DNA of 64,000 bases from Taxillus chinensis (taxonomy: Eukaryota > Streptophyta > Magnoliopsida > Santalales > Loranthaceae). The translations under genes were made by a program, and so were the position numbers. This document shows positions 35,554 to 47,465 of the stretch, piece after piece; position 1 is the stretch's first letter; every line of letters starts with the position of its first letter. The stretch spans positions 47,725,609 through 47,789,608 of the forward strand of contig CM042084.1 of NCBI GenBank assembly GCA_023512835.1, written 5' to 3'. The notes under the pieces are model-generated. The model had not been told where the DNA came from, did no database searches, and saw only the letters and a list, made by a program, of their open reading frames with translations.

Positions 35554-35738
35554 CGATTAAAAGACCGAATTCTACCTAAGAACCCTAGGACGGAGGGAGG
35601 ATTTGGGGAAGAACGAGAACCCTACCTCAAGTAAAACACAACGACACAAACAATATTCTATTCCCATGCCGAACGTCGTCCGCCCACGAGACACCGACCA
35701 CCCATGCAAGACGCTCGGCAGCAACCAGGAGCTCTCCT

Positions 35739-35777
<39 letters not shown>

Positions 35778-36446
35778 GACGGCTGGTGGAGCAACAAACC
35801 CTAAACCTAAAACAGAGGGGCTTCTCCTCCTTATATAGACAACACAACATCAAAACGACGTAGTTTTGATTAAGTGAATCCCAGCATCAAAATGACATAG
35901 TTTTGATGGAACAAGCTACAACCTTCCCGCATCCATACACGCCAAAATATCCACAATTCCAATATGGTCCTTTGGGAAAAGATGGTTAGAATAACAAAAC
36001 TAAGGTAACCATGCAAAAATATGCCTGCACACCAATTTGCACGCCAATTCCCCAATTGGCGTGCAGCTCCAAATGCACTCAAACTTTACCCCAAACCTCC
36101 TTGCATCTTGTAGACGCACTGAGAAGCAAAAATATGCTTGCACGTGAAATGGGTGAATTCACGTGTAGCTCCAAATGCTCTGAAATTTCTGTGGTAGGTG
36201 AGGACCTCATTCTAAGCAACTTTTGTTCTTGCACGCCAATTATTTGAGGTCATCTACTATATCAAAAGTGAGCTCCAAAATCTGCCAAAATAGCTTAAAG
36301 CGCCTATATGTGCATAGCATCTTCCTGGGGCATAAATGCACGTTATCCTTTGTCACATGCACCTCCCAAAAGTCCCCTCTTGGGCTTATCTCTTACCTCA
36401 ACATCCAAGGTGTTTGTGGTTAACTCCTTACACACGGGTCATTATA
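34560..36446 (-). mobile_element. Solo LTR of family A, minus strand, in the C1 second ORF
   Basis: The left edge is TGTCACGCCCC at 34560. The right edge is GGGTCATTATA at 36446, where the family end is CATTACA; one C to T change explains it. CAAAA flanks both sides (34555-34559 and 36447-36451). The TATA box is at about 35831, palindromes are at 35849-35870 and 35886-35907 (the second decayed), the CT run is at about 35738-35774, the hairpin is at 35485-35514, and a TA microsatellite is at 35518-35551. Solo LTRs arise by recombination between the two LTRs of one insertion. Confidence 0.9.
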
Positions 36447-36451
36447 CAAAA

Positions 36452-37950
36452 CCCCGAGGAAATGATCGTCCGGAACACAGACCACACCTTCCTTACGCCG
36501 GCCTCCATTCCCGACGTTAATTTTGCTATTACCTACGGACCGGCCCATGACGCACGAGTTCCTTCCCCTGTCGAGGTTGGACCCTCTTATTGCTAAGGCC
36601 ATCCTTGTTGTTGACCTTTCGGTCAAGCGGTTTTGATGCCCCGGATGCCTCCAATGCTCCGGGTGGCCACTCTACTACCGCGGCGACCAACCCCTCTCTC
36701 TGCTCTGCTAACTCCTCTCGCTTAATGCACTCCCGCACCTCTTCATGTGGGGGAGTCCTCCAAACCCCCGGAGTTTGCACTTGGACGCGCCTCCTTTGGC
36801 ACGATTCACTATGATATTGTGATCTCGGGACAGTTGGATCGCCACGCCCAAGCCCGAGTGCCGAAATTTCCACCATCGCCGTTATGGTTTATGCTCTCGG
36901 CGCCCAACTCCTCTCCGACTCTTCCCACTTCCATCGAGGCGAGAAGATGGATCTTGTCGCCTCATCCATGCACTCATTGTCTACCTCTTTCGCGAACTTG
37001 GTGCATATGATGGCTCATCCTCCTACCGCTCCTTGCGATCTACCAAAATGGGGAGAAAATGTTATCCGATCCTCCTGCATCTTCCTCGGCTCCTACCGGA
37101 AAGCGGCCTGCATCTACACTACTTCCGGAGTTGCTATCCCCAAACGTAGCCGCTTCTCTCGGCCCGGCTCCTCGAGAGCAGCTCCTCCTTCGTCCTCTCT
37201 ATCCCACGGCTGTCACTACTGCCATCATACGTGGATCGTGATCCACATGATGCGGATGGAGGTGTTTTTTTAATGAAATGACTAAGTATGCCGCGTCTCT
37301 TTGCAGAGCGAAGATGTACATCCGAGATGTACCCTTTCTCCCTGAAGATATTCGGACTCTACGTTTTGAGAAGGGTCTATTTACCCACGGAAGACATGTA
37401 ACTGACTTCTCTCGTGCCGTAAAGATGGAGATGAGGCTATTTACGTCTCCGTACAAAGATAGACACTTGTTTGATGTCTTGCCATGTTGGTTTGAGGTTA
37501 TCTTCCAAAAGTAGCCCACATCTGGACCTTCATCGACGGAATGGCTGAGGACAACAAACCTTGGAAAAATCTCTCAACTATCCTCATTACATACTGGGTC
37601 ATGACGCCGCACTTCATGCTGGTTGTCTTTACGATTCCGTCCAAGCAAATGCTCTTGATTGATTCTCATCAAGTTATGGATAACAATATTAGAAAGAATT
37701 AATGGGAACCACTTTCGTCTTCAAGTCGATGTAGTTATGTAATCTAGGCTTTATGAAGAAATGGGCCAAACTCCTTTGGCTCCAGGCGAAAAAGTTGAAG
37801 CGGCGATCCGGAGCAAGAAGCAAGTGCCTCAACGACCCGATGGAGATAGGCTGCGGAGCCTTTGTCCATTTCTTCTTCCACTGTTCATAAAGGTGGATAA
37901 AGACTGAACAACATCCGCAACAATACGATGGAGTAGACAATGGAGCTTAG
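36452..37950 (+). pseudogene. Ulp1-like (C48-type) cysteine protease part of the C1 second ORF
   Basis: Fragments in several frames read NTDHTFLTPASIPDVNFAIT, then (37278-37514) YIRDVPFLPEDIRTLRFEKG and LFDVLPCWFEVIFQK. Next comes VAHIWTFIDGMAEDNKPWKN and TPHFMLVVFTIPSKQMLLID, and then LNDPMEIGCGAFVHFFFHCS. His (about 37610), Asp (about 37661) and Cys (about 37852) are 17 and 64 codons apart, in the H-D-C order of Ulp1/SENP proteases. Ulp1 enzymes remove SUMO; whether this protein did so is not shown. Stops near 37512, 37700 and 37740 make it non-functional. Confidence 0.6.
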
Positions 37951-38136
37951 AGAGAGGCAGCAATAATGATCTTAAAGTATTGTAAGCCTTATGTACCTTA
38001 ATGTAAAATTTTGTATCAAGGCTGAATTGTACTTTTGTCGCTGAATTAATAGAAAATGGAAGTTATCTTTATTTTTGTATGTTATCTTTTTGCTTCACTT
38101 ACCGGATCAGATTACAAAGGGTTTTGGCATATCCAT

Positions 38137-38150
38137 AATTGGGGGGAGAT
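38137..38150 (+). other. Polypurine tract of C1
   Basis: ATTGGGGGGAGAT lies directly before the 3' LTR start TGTTGG at 38151, the usual copia layout. Confidence 0.85.
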
Positions 38151-39497
38151 TGTTGGATCAAACCCAGAAATTGGATGATGCAGATAAAACCCTATGTAAT
38201 TTGATTTGAGACATTACATGTTTTATCTTAAGTTGTTGCGAGAAGATATGATCTTAATCCGGACCTTCACTCGTGAGAGCAAAACTGAGGACAGGATATA
38301 TAATCCCGATCCCGACAAGAGTGATATCGTCAAACACTTGGTAAATAACCAAGTTACACTTCATAAGGAATAAGGATCATTCATGCGGACTAAACACTTG
38401 ATGCTATGGACTAAGGATTCCACGTCTTAAAGTTTAAACGGACTAAGTCAAATAGATGCAGAATAAGAATCCTAGTCTACATCTCGCACGGAGTAAGAGA
38501 AAGTTATCGCGGAATAAAAAGCTAAGTCTTCCTCCAAGCGGACTAAGGACAAGAAGACACGAAGTAAGGAATCCAAGTCTTTTATGCATGCGGAGTAAGG
38601 AATGACTTGTGTGGAATAAGGATCCAAGTCCTTTATTCGCACGGAGTAAGGAAAAGTGATGCGAGGTAAGGAATCCGACCGTTTACTCATGCGGAGTAAG
38701 GATGCGCTGATACGGAGTAAGCTCTCTAGACTTCTCGTTAATACGGGTAAAGAAAGCGGCCGACATAGAATAAGGATTCCAGATCGAACTAACACGGAGT
38801 AAGTAACCATTGACACGGAGTAAGGATCCGAGCTCCATTAAGATGGAGTAAGGAACTTTCGACGGATTAAGAAGATGCTACTTTAACTTATCTCTTCGCA
38901 TTCAAAGTCATCTGCTCGTGTCCCAATGTAAGACAAACTCGTTGAGAACCCAAAGCGTCTTACACGTGGATCACACGGATATGTGAACATTACTTTAATT
39001 GCATTTGTGAACTACGAGGATCTCGCAGACACTTATGTTTTACAAACCCAAGATCTTGAGCTTCACATCCACAAGTAATCAAGGCGAGAGAATTCGAGGA
39101 ACAAAGGTGCACGTTGCTCGGAGGAACAAGTTCGAAAGATGGTTTTGTTGGATGGTTATATATATTAACACTTGTATATTTTTGTAAGAACTTTTTGCGC
39201 ATAAGTGTAATAGATATAGAAAAAGCACGCATATGTACAAGAGCTCATGGAGATCAAATTGGCGAGTGTGTGAGTAGCGTACAAGAGTGCTTTAGAGAGT
39301 TTTTGATGATGAAAAGCTTTACAAGCTTTAATCTCATTTATTTTGATGTAATTATCTCTTGATAATAAAACAAAATACTTCCACTATCGGGTTTATCTTC
39401 TCGTTGATTTATCTCTTAACTAGATAAGTGTTGTGCCAGACTAGAAAAGAGTTTCGATAAGAGCTTATTCACCCCCTCTGCGCCCTGGGGAACAACA
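38151..39497 (+). repeat. 3' LTR of C1 (copia)
   Basis: It starts TGTTGGATCAAACCC and ends in a CACCCCCTCTG..GGGGAACA stretch at 39494 or 39497, like the end of the C2 LTR (CACCCCC..GGGACCTACA). The left partner is missing, so no duplication can be matched. It contains a GGAGTAAGG array (38470-38880) and a probable promoter at about 39155-39200 (TATATATTAACAC). Confidence 0.75.
38470..38880 (+). repeat. Degenerate CGGAGTAAGGA array in the C1 LTR
   Basis: About 15 copies of (C/T)GGAGTAAGG or close variants (GGAATAAGG, GGACTAAGG) recur every 20-35 bases. Many are followed by AATCCAAGTC or AAGTCCTTTA. The array lies upstream of the probable promoter. An enhancer role is possible but not shown. 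Confidence 0.7.
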
Positions 39498-40846
39498 ATA
39501 TGACGTGATGATGTTTTCAATTAGTTGCATGATTTCGGAGCACGTGAAATACCCCAGGGGATTGTACAAGTGCATTCGGTAAAGCTCGGCGTGGGCCCTT
39601 TATCACGCCCCAAATTCCGGGGAACCCGCAACTAGGAACATGACTTCCTTGCCCGCACCCGAAAGGTCAAGGGGTTAGACTATGACTAATGGAGACTACA
39701 CGCGGTGCTGTCTCAAATACGCAACTCTGTATAGCCATACATCAAGGGTAATCTGTACTTTCCTATATATCATCATGCATACAATGAGTCAAACAACCAT
39801 GTAATATCACATCACAAACAAGATGCAAATACAAGCGTCCACGGACCCATGTACGGGATACAACACATAATACATACGAATATAAGGCTTTATACATCGA
39901 GAGTAGTGGGCACGCCCTCCCGGAAGAAAGTCCTCCGCTAGTCTTGGGTCACACCCGAAAAGGGAAATAACAAGTAGAGTGAGCGACAAGCTCGCAGGTG
40001 ACCAATACTCCACATCACGAAAAACATACAAGTCTATGCTACATGCTCAGGTACTCGTGCACTATGTAGTGTGCACAATTATCAGGACTCGGCCCGCAAA
40101 CAAACATCGGGACCCGGCCTGCCCTCACAGACAACTTGTCCACGATCCTCAATAGGATCCCATCTCAGGCACTCGCTCTACCACAGGACTATATGCTCGG
40201 CCACGGTGCGACATAGGCTTGCCATCAAGATATGCCTGCCCCCGTCAACCACATAACATCGCCTGTGCTCCACGGTGAGAACCTAACAAGTCACTGGAAC
40301 CCAAGTCCCAAATCCGCAACCCAACATACCAGCACCAATAGGTCTTAAGGTGTACAACACTCCCTTAATCGTGGCAGTCTTCCACAAGTAGATCCTCATT
40401 CCTTGGCTAAGGAAGGAGATACCCATAGCAACTATTTGCTTGCAATAAAAAGTCTCGGCATTGGGTCTTCATAACATAAATAAGATAATCTGATTTTTGG
40501 GGATTTTTATGAGATGTCTAACCCCACTTTCCAAAAATTCACCTCTATGAAAAACTGGATTTTTTCGAGATTTTACACTAAATCCCAATTTTCATATTTT
40601 AAAAGAGTGGAATTAATTTTTCTAGTAATTTTCTTTGAATCCAAATGGGGATATTTCGTTATTTACATTGTAACTTAGCACTACTTAAATGTGTAGGTGG
40701 GTATGGGTTATAATGTAAATAGTCGATCCCGATGTCCGGTTACACTATTGAGCTGCGACTCGTAGTACTTAACAACAACCTAGGAGACTCATAGATAGGC
40801 TGCACTGCGTTACCATAGCGCGCCTCGAAGACTCGAAGCATGTCTT

Positions 40847-42278
40847 TGATAACGTGCATTTTATGCCGTTATTCTAGTGTTTATTTAGGATGTTTAAGAG
40901 CATGATTAGAGCCGTATTGCCATATATCATATATATTTCCTCTAACCCCTTGGAAGATGCTATTTGCAAATACATGCGTTTTTAAGCTATTTTGGTAGAT
41001 TTTGGAGCTCATTTTTGATATAGTAGATGGCCTCAAACAATTGGCGTGTTTAACAAAAAGTTGCTAGAATGATGTCCTCTACCTACCACGAGAATTTCAA
41101 AGCATTTGGAGCTGCACACGAATTCACCCATTTCACGGGCAAGCATATTTTTGCTTCTCGTGCCTCTATAGGATGCAAGGAAGCTTGGGGAGAAGTTTGA
41201 GCTCATTTGGAGCTATACGTGAATTCACCATATCACGGCACCGATTGCAGATATTTTGGACCAATCCTATAGTTTTTCCATGCTGATCATTTGTTGTTCG
41301 AAGGCCCATGTCCAAATTGTTGATGAAGATAGAGATTTTAAAGTGTGGAGGCCACTTATCAAAACTACGTCGTTTTGATGATGGGCTGGAGTACACACAC
41401 TCAAGGCCTATCCAACCTCTATAAATAGAGGCTCCACGCCCATGCTAAAAACCTAGGCCCCCCTACATGTTTTTAGAGGGAGAGATAGGTTTCACTTACT
41501 TGAGGTCGCTTCCTTGACCTAGGAGACCCATCGTAGCCCGTCGCCGCTCACCGGTCATGATTTTGGAGCCTGGATTTGAAGCCTTGTTGCTACACGTGGA
41601 TTGTAAGAAGATGTTTAGCTTCTTTGCTATGGTTTTGCTTGTAATCATGCATTAGTAGTTCTTATAATCTAGGGGAGAAATGTAGCCCCCTTGTTGCTTT
41701 GTCTTGTTTATGAATATTGGGTTTGGATTTACAGTTTTGCATGTTTTATGAATCCGTTTTAAATTTCTTTATCTTTGGATGTACACCTTGTATTCTTAGC
41801 CCTAGTCTGGGCGGATTGAGATTCATAACTTATTTGTAATTGGTGTGATCATTATCTTTTTTCGAGTATGATTTATTGGCTTTGCATGTTTGTGTGTTTA
41901 GATGCACCATCGGCATACAACTCTTAAAAGGACCTCAATGACAATTTGTTGTCCTTCGCTTATGTTTAGCATGTTTTCAATCGGAAACCCTAATACCATG
42001 AACCAGTAGAGATAACATGGGGAGGTGAAATTGTGACCCAGATGCCTTAATCCTTGATTCTAAATCCAACGTTTTTAGTTATTTCAATTGGTCTTGTTTT
42101 CCTGCAGTAATTTTAAAACACATTGTTTAGAGACATTGTTTTAAGCATGATTAATTTGGTGATTTGGAGTTAAAGCTAGATAACTTGGTAATCTCTATGG
42201 GATCGACCCCTTTCTTGTCGCTATTCTATTTAGCATTAGTTAAGGGAATTAATATTTTGAGAAGGGATTTAAATGACA
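40847..42278 (+). mobile_element. D2: D-family LTR (probable solo LTR)
   Basis: It starts TGATAACGTGCATTTTATGC and ends TTTAAATGACA, 1432 bases. It contains the CACGTG-rich part (41110-41240), one ATCAAAAC-N6-GTTTTGAT palindrome (41358-41379), CTATAAATAG (41419-41428), the AATGTAGCCCCC line (about 41688) and a near-end GGGATCGACCCC. D1 is the same element on the other strand. Flanks GTCTT and GTAGC differ. Confidence 0.75.
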
Positions 42279-42299
42279 GTAGCTTAACCCTCACTTGGG

Positions 42300-42500
42300 T
42301 TTCGCTCACGAAATACCTGTTCGTCAGTCTTCGATCTTCGACCTTCGGACTACGAACTTCGATCTTCGGACTATGAACTTCGACCTTCAAACAACGGGTC
42401 TACGAATCTACGAACTATGAACTACGAACCTTCGAGCTACGAACTATGGGTCTATGAACTATGACCCTACGACCCTAGATCTTCGACCCTTCAACCCAAA
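42300..42500. repeat. CTTCGA / CTACGA degenerate tandem array
   Basis: Units of 8-9 bases such as CTTCGATC, CTTCGACC, CTTCGGACTA and CTACGAAC alternate. It lies inside the family B LTR on its transcript-leader side. It resembles the GCTTCGAG array at 2100-2245 in theme but not in unit. Confidence 0.7.
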
Positions 42501-43037
42501 ACTTTGGATCTTCATTATTTCGACCCAGTAATTCGCCAAAGGTACTGTTCATCATCGTTTTTGCCTGCTCTTCGTCTGGAATCAACCCAGCAGCCCCCAG
42601 ACGCACACAAACACACATTCTACGCAACAGACTACGATTGCTACCTCAAAATGCGTCCTGAACGCCTCTAAATCGCACAGATAACAGCAGAAACACGCAC
42701 TAAATTTCAGATTTCCAGAAATCTAGATCTAAATCCAGATTTCCATGGTTGACTTCTCAACCCTCATGGAATATGTAATTAAACAGCCCCAGATCACAGA
42801 AACACATATTAAAACTGATATAAAACAGTTCTTAACCACAGAGCTTATGCTAAACCATTAAATCTAACCCAAAATTGGATTTCCCCAAAACCTAGGGTTC
42901 ATGCTTAATTTCATAAATCATGAAAATTCATGTAGATCCAAAACAGAATCAAAATAAGGAGTTTAAGGACACCTACCTGGAGTGATTCTTAGAACTCCAC
43001 GAACCCAAATCGCCCCAAATTTCCAAGGCACCAAGCT

Positions 43038-43074
<37 letters not shown>

Positions 43075-43456
43075 CGCACAAACGTGATAGCGTAAAATGA
43101 AAGCTCTTTCTTTTTCCTGCTATTTATATTTCTGCCAGTCATTGACCAATAACTGACCTAGTCAATCATTGACCTAGTCAATAATTGACCTCCAAGGTTC
43201 CGAACTCCAAATTGAGTAAAATTACAGTTAAAACGCTCGAAATGACGAGCACAATACTATTCAAATAATATCACACCCACATGACAGCCCAAACGCAAAG
43301 TTAACCAATAAATCCCGAATGGTAAATAATCAGGTCAAATAGGGCCCTAACTCGGAATCGGGCCTAACTACAGTCAAAATGCTCACATCGACGACTACAC
43401 TACCGTCCAGATAGTTACATTCCCATCGAATGGCTACCCAAATACGAGTCTTTACA

Positions 43457-44070
43457 TGTAGAATTGTAGAGTCCCTAGAGCGCTCATGTCACTTAACAGA
43501 ACTTAAAGTACCGCTAGACTCGTAGACTCAAGGGTTGTAGAGTCACAGCTTTAAAACACGGTTAAGAAAACAGGACTCGCAGACTCGTAGGTCGAAGGTC
43601 GAAGAGTCGAAGCCAAAAAGACTGACCAACTTAAATGAAACTGTAACTCGAGAGTCATAGAGTCATAGACTCAAGGGTCGTAGAGTTGCAGACTCAAGGG
43701 ATATAGGTAAGTTAAAGAACTTGTCAGACACATCATAGACTCGAAGATCATGAAGGCAGAGAGTTACAGCTGAAGGGTCATAGCCTTAGAGTCGAAGACT
43801 TGTAGAATATGGAATCTCAGTCATAAGCAACTGCGAAAGGCTAAGGAAGAAATGTAAAGTCTAAGACTCATAGAGTCAAAGATTTTCAAGGTCGAACTGT
43901 CGCAGAGGCGAAGAGCCTCTTAGTCAAGTAAAATAAACTGAGAAACCCGAGGGTCGTAGATTCGCAGAGCTAGGGTCGTAGACTCGCAGATGTAACAACG
44001 GGTAGATTAGGGGCACTTCGAAGAAGTCACTTTAAGAAACATTAGGATAGTCACAGACTCGTAGAGTCGC
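43457..44070. repeat. GACTCGTAGA / GGGTCGTAGA degenerate array
   Basis: Loose repeats of 9-12 bases (AGACTCGTAG, AGAGTCGAAG, AAGGGTCGTAGA, AGACTCGCAG) run to the solo LTR and resume at 45937 (GTCGCAGACTTACAG) to about 46100. The family B left part (40750-40845) also holds CGACTCGTAG and GACTCGAAG. No gene seen. Confidence 0.6.
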
Positions 44071-44848
44071 TGTAAGGACCCGTACCTTGAGTTAGTCAGT
44101 TTTGCCTCCTGAGTAGAGTTTTTCTAGATTTTGACCTAGTAAATGGACTCCAATGAATTCACGTGCAAAAGGAAAGATGCTTAGAATGGTGTCCTCTATC
44201 TACCACAGAAGTTTCAGGCCAAATGGACATGTATGTGAGGTGCACGTGATATGGGTCCAATTCATGTGCAAGTGTGGTTGTCTTCTAAATGATGCAAGGA
44301 GGCTAGGGGTGAAGTTTGAGAGCATTTGGAGTGCATATGGAGTTGCACGTGAATTGGGGAATTCACGTGCAAATTGGCGTGCGAGCATATTTTTGCATGA
44401 TTCCCTTGGTTTTGACATTCTAAGGAACTTTCTCTAAAGGACCATGTTGAAATTCCGAGTATTTTGGCCTATATGGGTGCGGAAAGGTGCTAACTTGTGT
44501 GATCAAAACTACGTCGTTTTGATCTTGGGATTCACTTAATCAAAACTACGTCGTTTTGATGTTGTGTTGTCTATATAAGGAGGAGAAGCCCTCTGTTTTA
44601 GGTTTAGGGTTCTCTTGTTCATGCTGCGACCGTCGTAGAGAGAGAGAGAGAGCTAGAGAGAGAAGGAAGGGGAGTTCTTTGGTTCTTTGCCAGGAGCATC
44701 TTGCGTGGGGAGGATGGCGTTTAGCGCGGGAGCAAGGAAGATCTGTTTTAAGGTAGGGGTTCTGTTTTCTTATACCTGATCCGGGGTTAGGCCCTGTGGT
44801 GAATTACCCGTTGGATATTGTCCTTGTTATCATACTATTTATATGTAA

Positions 44849-44878
44849 ATTCATATAGGTGTGATCTCCTATATGAAT
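44849..44878 (+). other. Leader hairpin with a paired base change
   Basis: Arms ATTCATATAGG and CCTATATGAAT: compared with G1, C to T on the left is matched by G to A on the right, so all 11 pairs are kept. The loop is unchanged (TGTGATCT). Confidence 0.85.
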
Positions 44879-44914
44879 GTTGGCCTTCAATGGCGTGTTG
44901 TTTGGATATATGTA

Positions 44915-45450
44915 TATATGCCTGCCAAGTGTTTGACATAATGCCTATGAGGCTGTGCATGTTATGTGTTTGAGGTAATGCCCGTGTGAGGTTGTGCATG
45001 TTATGTGTTTGACATAATGCCTATGAGGCCGTGCATGTTATGTGTTTGAGGTAATGCCTGGAGGTCTGCATGTTATGTGTTTGAGGTAATGCCTGTGAGG
45101 CCACGCACGTCCAGGTGTGTTAGATTATGTCCGTGTGGCTGGGTTTATGAGCTTGTGGATATATGCATGCTAAGTGTTCGATGTTATTCCTGTGTGACTA
45201 AGCATACTAAGTGTTTGATGTTATGCCTGTATGGCCATGTGTGTTGCGTGTTTTGTGGAACCCGGTGGCTGTGGAAGCCCGGGACTGTTTTGTGGAACCC
45301 GGTGGGTTGTGGACCGGTGGTGTGGAAGCCCGGACTGTTTTGTGGAACCTGGTGGCCGTGGAAGCCCGGGACTGTTTTGTGGAACCCGGTGGTTGTGGAA
45401 GCCAGGGACTGTTCTTGAAACCCGGTGGTCGTGGAAGCCCGGGGGTGTTT
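44915..45450 (+). repeat. Two minisatellites in the solo LTR leader
   Basis: First array (about 44930-45115): about five units of roughly 37 bases, GCATGTTATGTGTTTGA plus GGTAATGCCTGTGAGGC. Second array (about 45250-45445): about five units of roughly 40 bases, TTTTGTGGAACCCGGTGG plus GTGGAAGCCCGGGACTG. Open frames here are repeat translations, not genes. Confidence 0.85.
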
Positions 45451-45941
45451 ATGTACCAGCCCATGTATGATTGTGTTTCTTGTTATAGCCTTGTAACTAT
45501 ATCCTGGTGGCATAATTGTATCACGACACGACGACTTGTACACAAGGCATGTAGATGTTAGGTGCATGGGATGGGTTGGGGAGACATGATCCCTCTTGAG
45601 CTGTGGTTGCTCACCCCTCCTACCATGTTGTTTTCTTTACAGGAACCTACAGGCGTTAGGTGGGACCCCGAGGTGGAAGACCTTATTTATTTTATTGTTT
45701 ATGTTATTTTACTATGGGAACTGATGTAACCCCAATGGGGATGGATTGAAAAGAAGACTTTGTATTAAAGACTGATTTGGTTTGTGGACTGCTTGATGGA
45801 CTTTATTTTTCTTGAATGTGTTGTGAATGTCTAAAATGTTCAATTCTTGGTTTGTATCCTAACCCCTTTGCCCTCCGTGTGGGTAAAAGGGGAGTCACGT
45901 ACCGGTTTCCTCGGGTTGGAAATCCGGGGCGTGACAGTCGC

Positions 45942-46389
45942 AGACTTACAGTTAATAAAATGACACAACAGACTTAATCTAACTCGAACTCTAGCCTCGG
46001 AGAATCGAAAATATGTGAGTCGTAGACTCGCAAATACTAACTCTATAAAGCCTGAAGTAAACTTCCACAACCTCAATAAGCTTTAACTGAAACCTTCGAG
46101 TCATCAAACCTACGAGGCACCCACCTTCAAGGCATACTTAAAACCCTAAGCATATTCACTTAGCGATATCTTCAGCTAGGGTTTGTACAGTAAGCTTGCA
46201 CCGTCTCGAGCAGCTAGAGTGCAATTAATGCCGCATTAATTGCAATCAACCACTTTCCACGGATGAACGGCCAACATTGATTGCGCAAGTATGGGCATGC
46301 AACTGCGCAGCATGGGCAACAGATCTGCAAATCAAAGCAGATTAACCCATCACCTGACATCCTGCATATCCAGTGGCGGGAAGTCAGTT
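45942..46389. other. Unassigned flank before C2
   Basis: The array of GACTCGTAGA repeats fades by about 46100. A perfect inverted repeat with 11-base arms (TGCAATTAATG, CATTAATTGCA, 3-base centre) lies at 46220-46244. No gene or element end was recognised. Confidence 0.5.
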
Positions 46390-47226
46390 TGTTGGATGGA
46401 CAACTAGCCGCACAGCAATCTAAACTTAAAATATATATCCCTCTCACACTTAACGACAAAAAGATGAGTTAGTCTCTTTCTCTGAAAGTGTGGAATACAC
46501 TAAACACAAGAAAAGGGGATTCTTACACACATTATGAAAGAGATTCTCGAAAAAAAAAGTTTGAACGCTAGAGAGAGAGAGACTCTGAGAGAGAGAACGA
46601 ACTTCCATGTGCTGTGTGCCACGTTGAACAAAGATCAAGATCAAACCTTGTGATAGATCATACTTGTAATGACCCATTTTTGGGATGTGTGGGTTAGTCA
46701 CAGTTTTGCCTTTTGAGTGGCAATTTTCTAGTTTTTGTGGAACTTCTACTCATAGACTTTAGCCAAATCATTTTATTTACCAAATAAGGAACTTTTGACA
46801 AAAGAGGGCAGCCTAGGGAGGCAGAAATAGAGTGCACGTGATATGGGGCATTATGACGTGCAAGGTTTTTATTGCATGCCTGCCTTCTACATGATTCAAG
46901 GAAGCTTGGGGTAGAATTTCACATCATTTGGAGCTGCACGTCATATGAGGATATGACATGCATTATGGCGCGCAGCCATATTTTTACACCATCACCTTAG
47001 TTTTGTTATCCTAGTAATCTTTTCCCAAAGGACCATGTTTGAATTGTGGGTATTTTGTCTTGTGTGGATGCGGGAAGGTTGTAGCCTGTTCCATCAAAAC
47101 TACGTCGTTTTGATGCTGGGATTCACTTAATCAAAACTACGTCGTTTTGATGTTGTGATGTCTATATAAAGAGGTGGAGGTCTCTTAGGTTTAGGGTTCT
47201 TCTTTTGGTTAGCCACTGCAGCCGTC

Positions 47227-47268
<42 letters not shown>

Positions 47269-47418
47269 GAGAGCTCCTGGTTGCTGCTGGATTGTCTAGC
47301 GTGGGTGGACGGCATCTAGCGTGGGAGGATCTTCCAAAGGTAGGGGTTCTGTCTCCTCTAGTACCCATTCCGGGTTTAGACCCTGTGGTGGATAATCTGT
47401 CGAGTATTAACGTTGTTG

Positions 47419-47465
<47 letters not shown>

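Larger units (their letters stand above)
2790..39497 (+). mobile_element. C1: Ty1/copia element, 5'-truncated, with a second PMD/Ulp1-like ORF
   Basis: In order, C1 has gag-pre-integrase, integrase, reverse transcriptase and RNase H (to 5948), a 1.7 kb spacer, a second coding region (7625-7923, 9392-9864, 34152-34559, 36452-37950), a polypurine tract and a 3' LTR starting TGTTGGATC (38151). The 5' LTR, gag and most of the protease are missing. Three insertions split the second ORF: D1, G0 and a solo LTR. The protein frame reads on across the G0 junction, which supports one original ORF. Position of the extra ORF 3' of pol resembles the Maximus/SIRE lineage; lineage is inferred. Confidence 0.75.
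39601..43456 (-). mobile_element. LTR of a family-A relative (family B), minus strand, split by D2
   Basis: On the minus strand it starts TGTAAAGACTCG at 43456. It has an AT-rich TATA region (43121-43130), a GA run (43042-43070), a splice-donor-like CAGGTAGGTGTCC (about 42970), and ends TTTGGGGCGTGATA at 39601. The last part shares CTTGACC(T/C)TTTCGGGTGCGGGCA-type text with family A ends, so the families are related. Outside D2 it is about 2.4 kb. Flanks CCCTT and TGTAG do not match, so the insertion type is unclear. Confidence 0.6.
44071..45936 (+). mobile_element. Solo LTR of family A, plus strand
   Basis: It has ends TGTAAGGACCCGTACC and CCGGGGCGTGACA, 1866 bases, with GTCGC on both sides (44066-44070 and 45937-45941). 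Palindromes lie at 44502-44523 and 44539-44560, TATA at 44572, GA run at about 44636-44661, hairpin at 44849-44878, and two tandem arrays downstream. It splits the GACTCGTAGA array. Confidence 0.95.

Noticed and set aside
44915..45567. Open frames giving repeated C/V/E/P/G peptides
   Set aside because: They are translations of the GTGGAACCCGG minisatellite in four frames.
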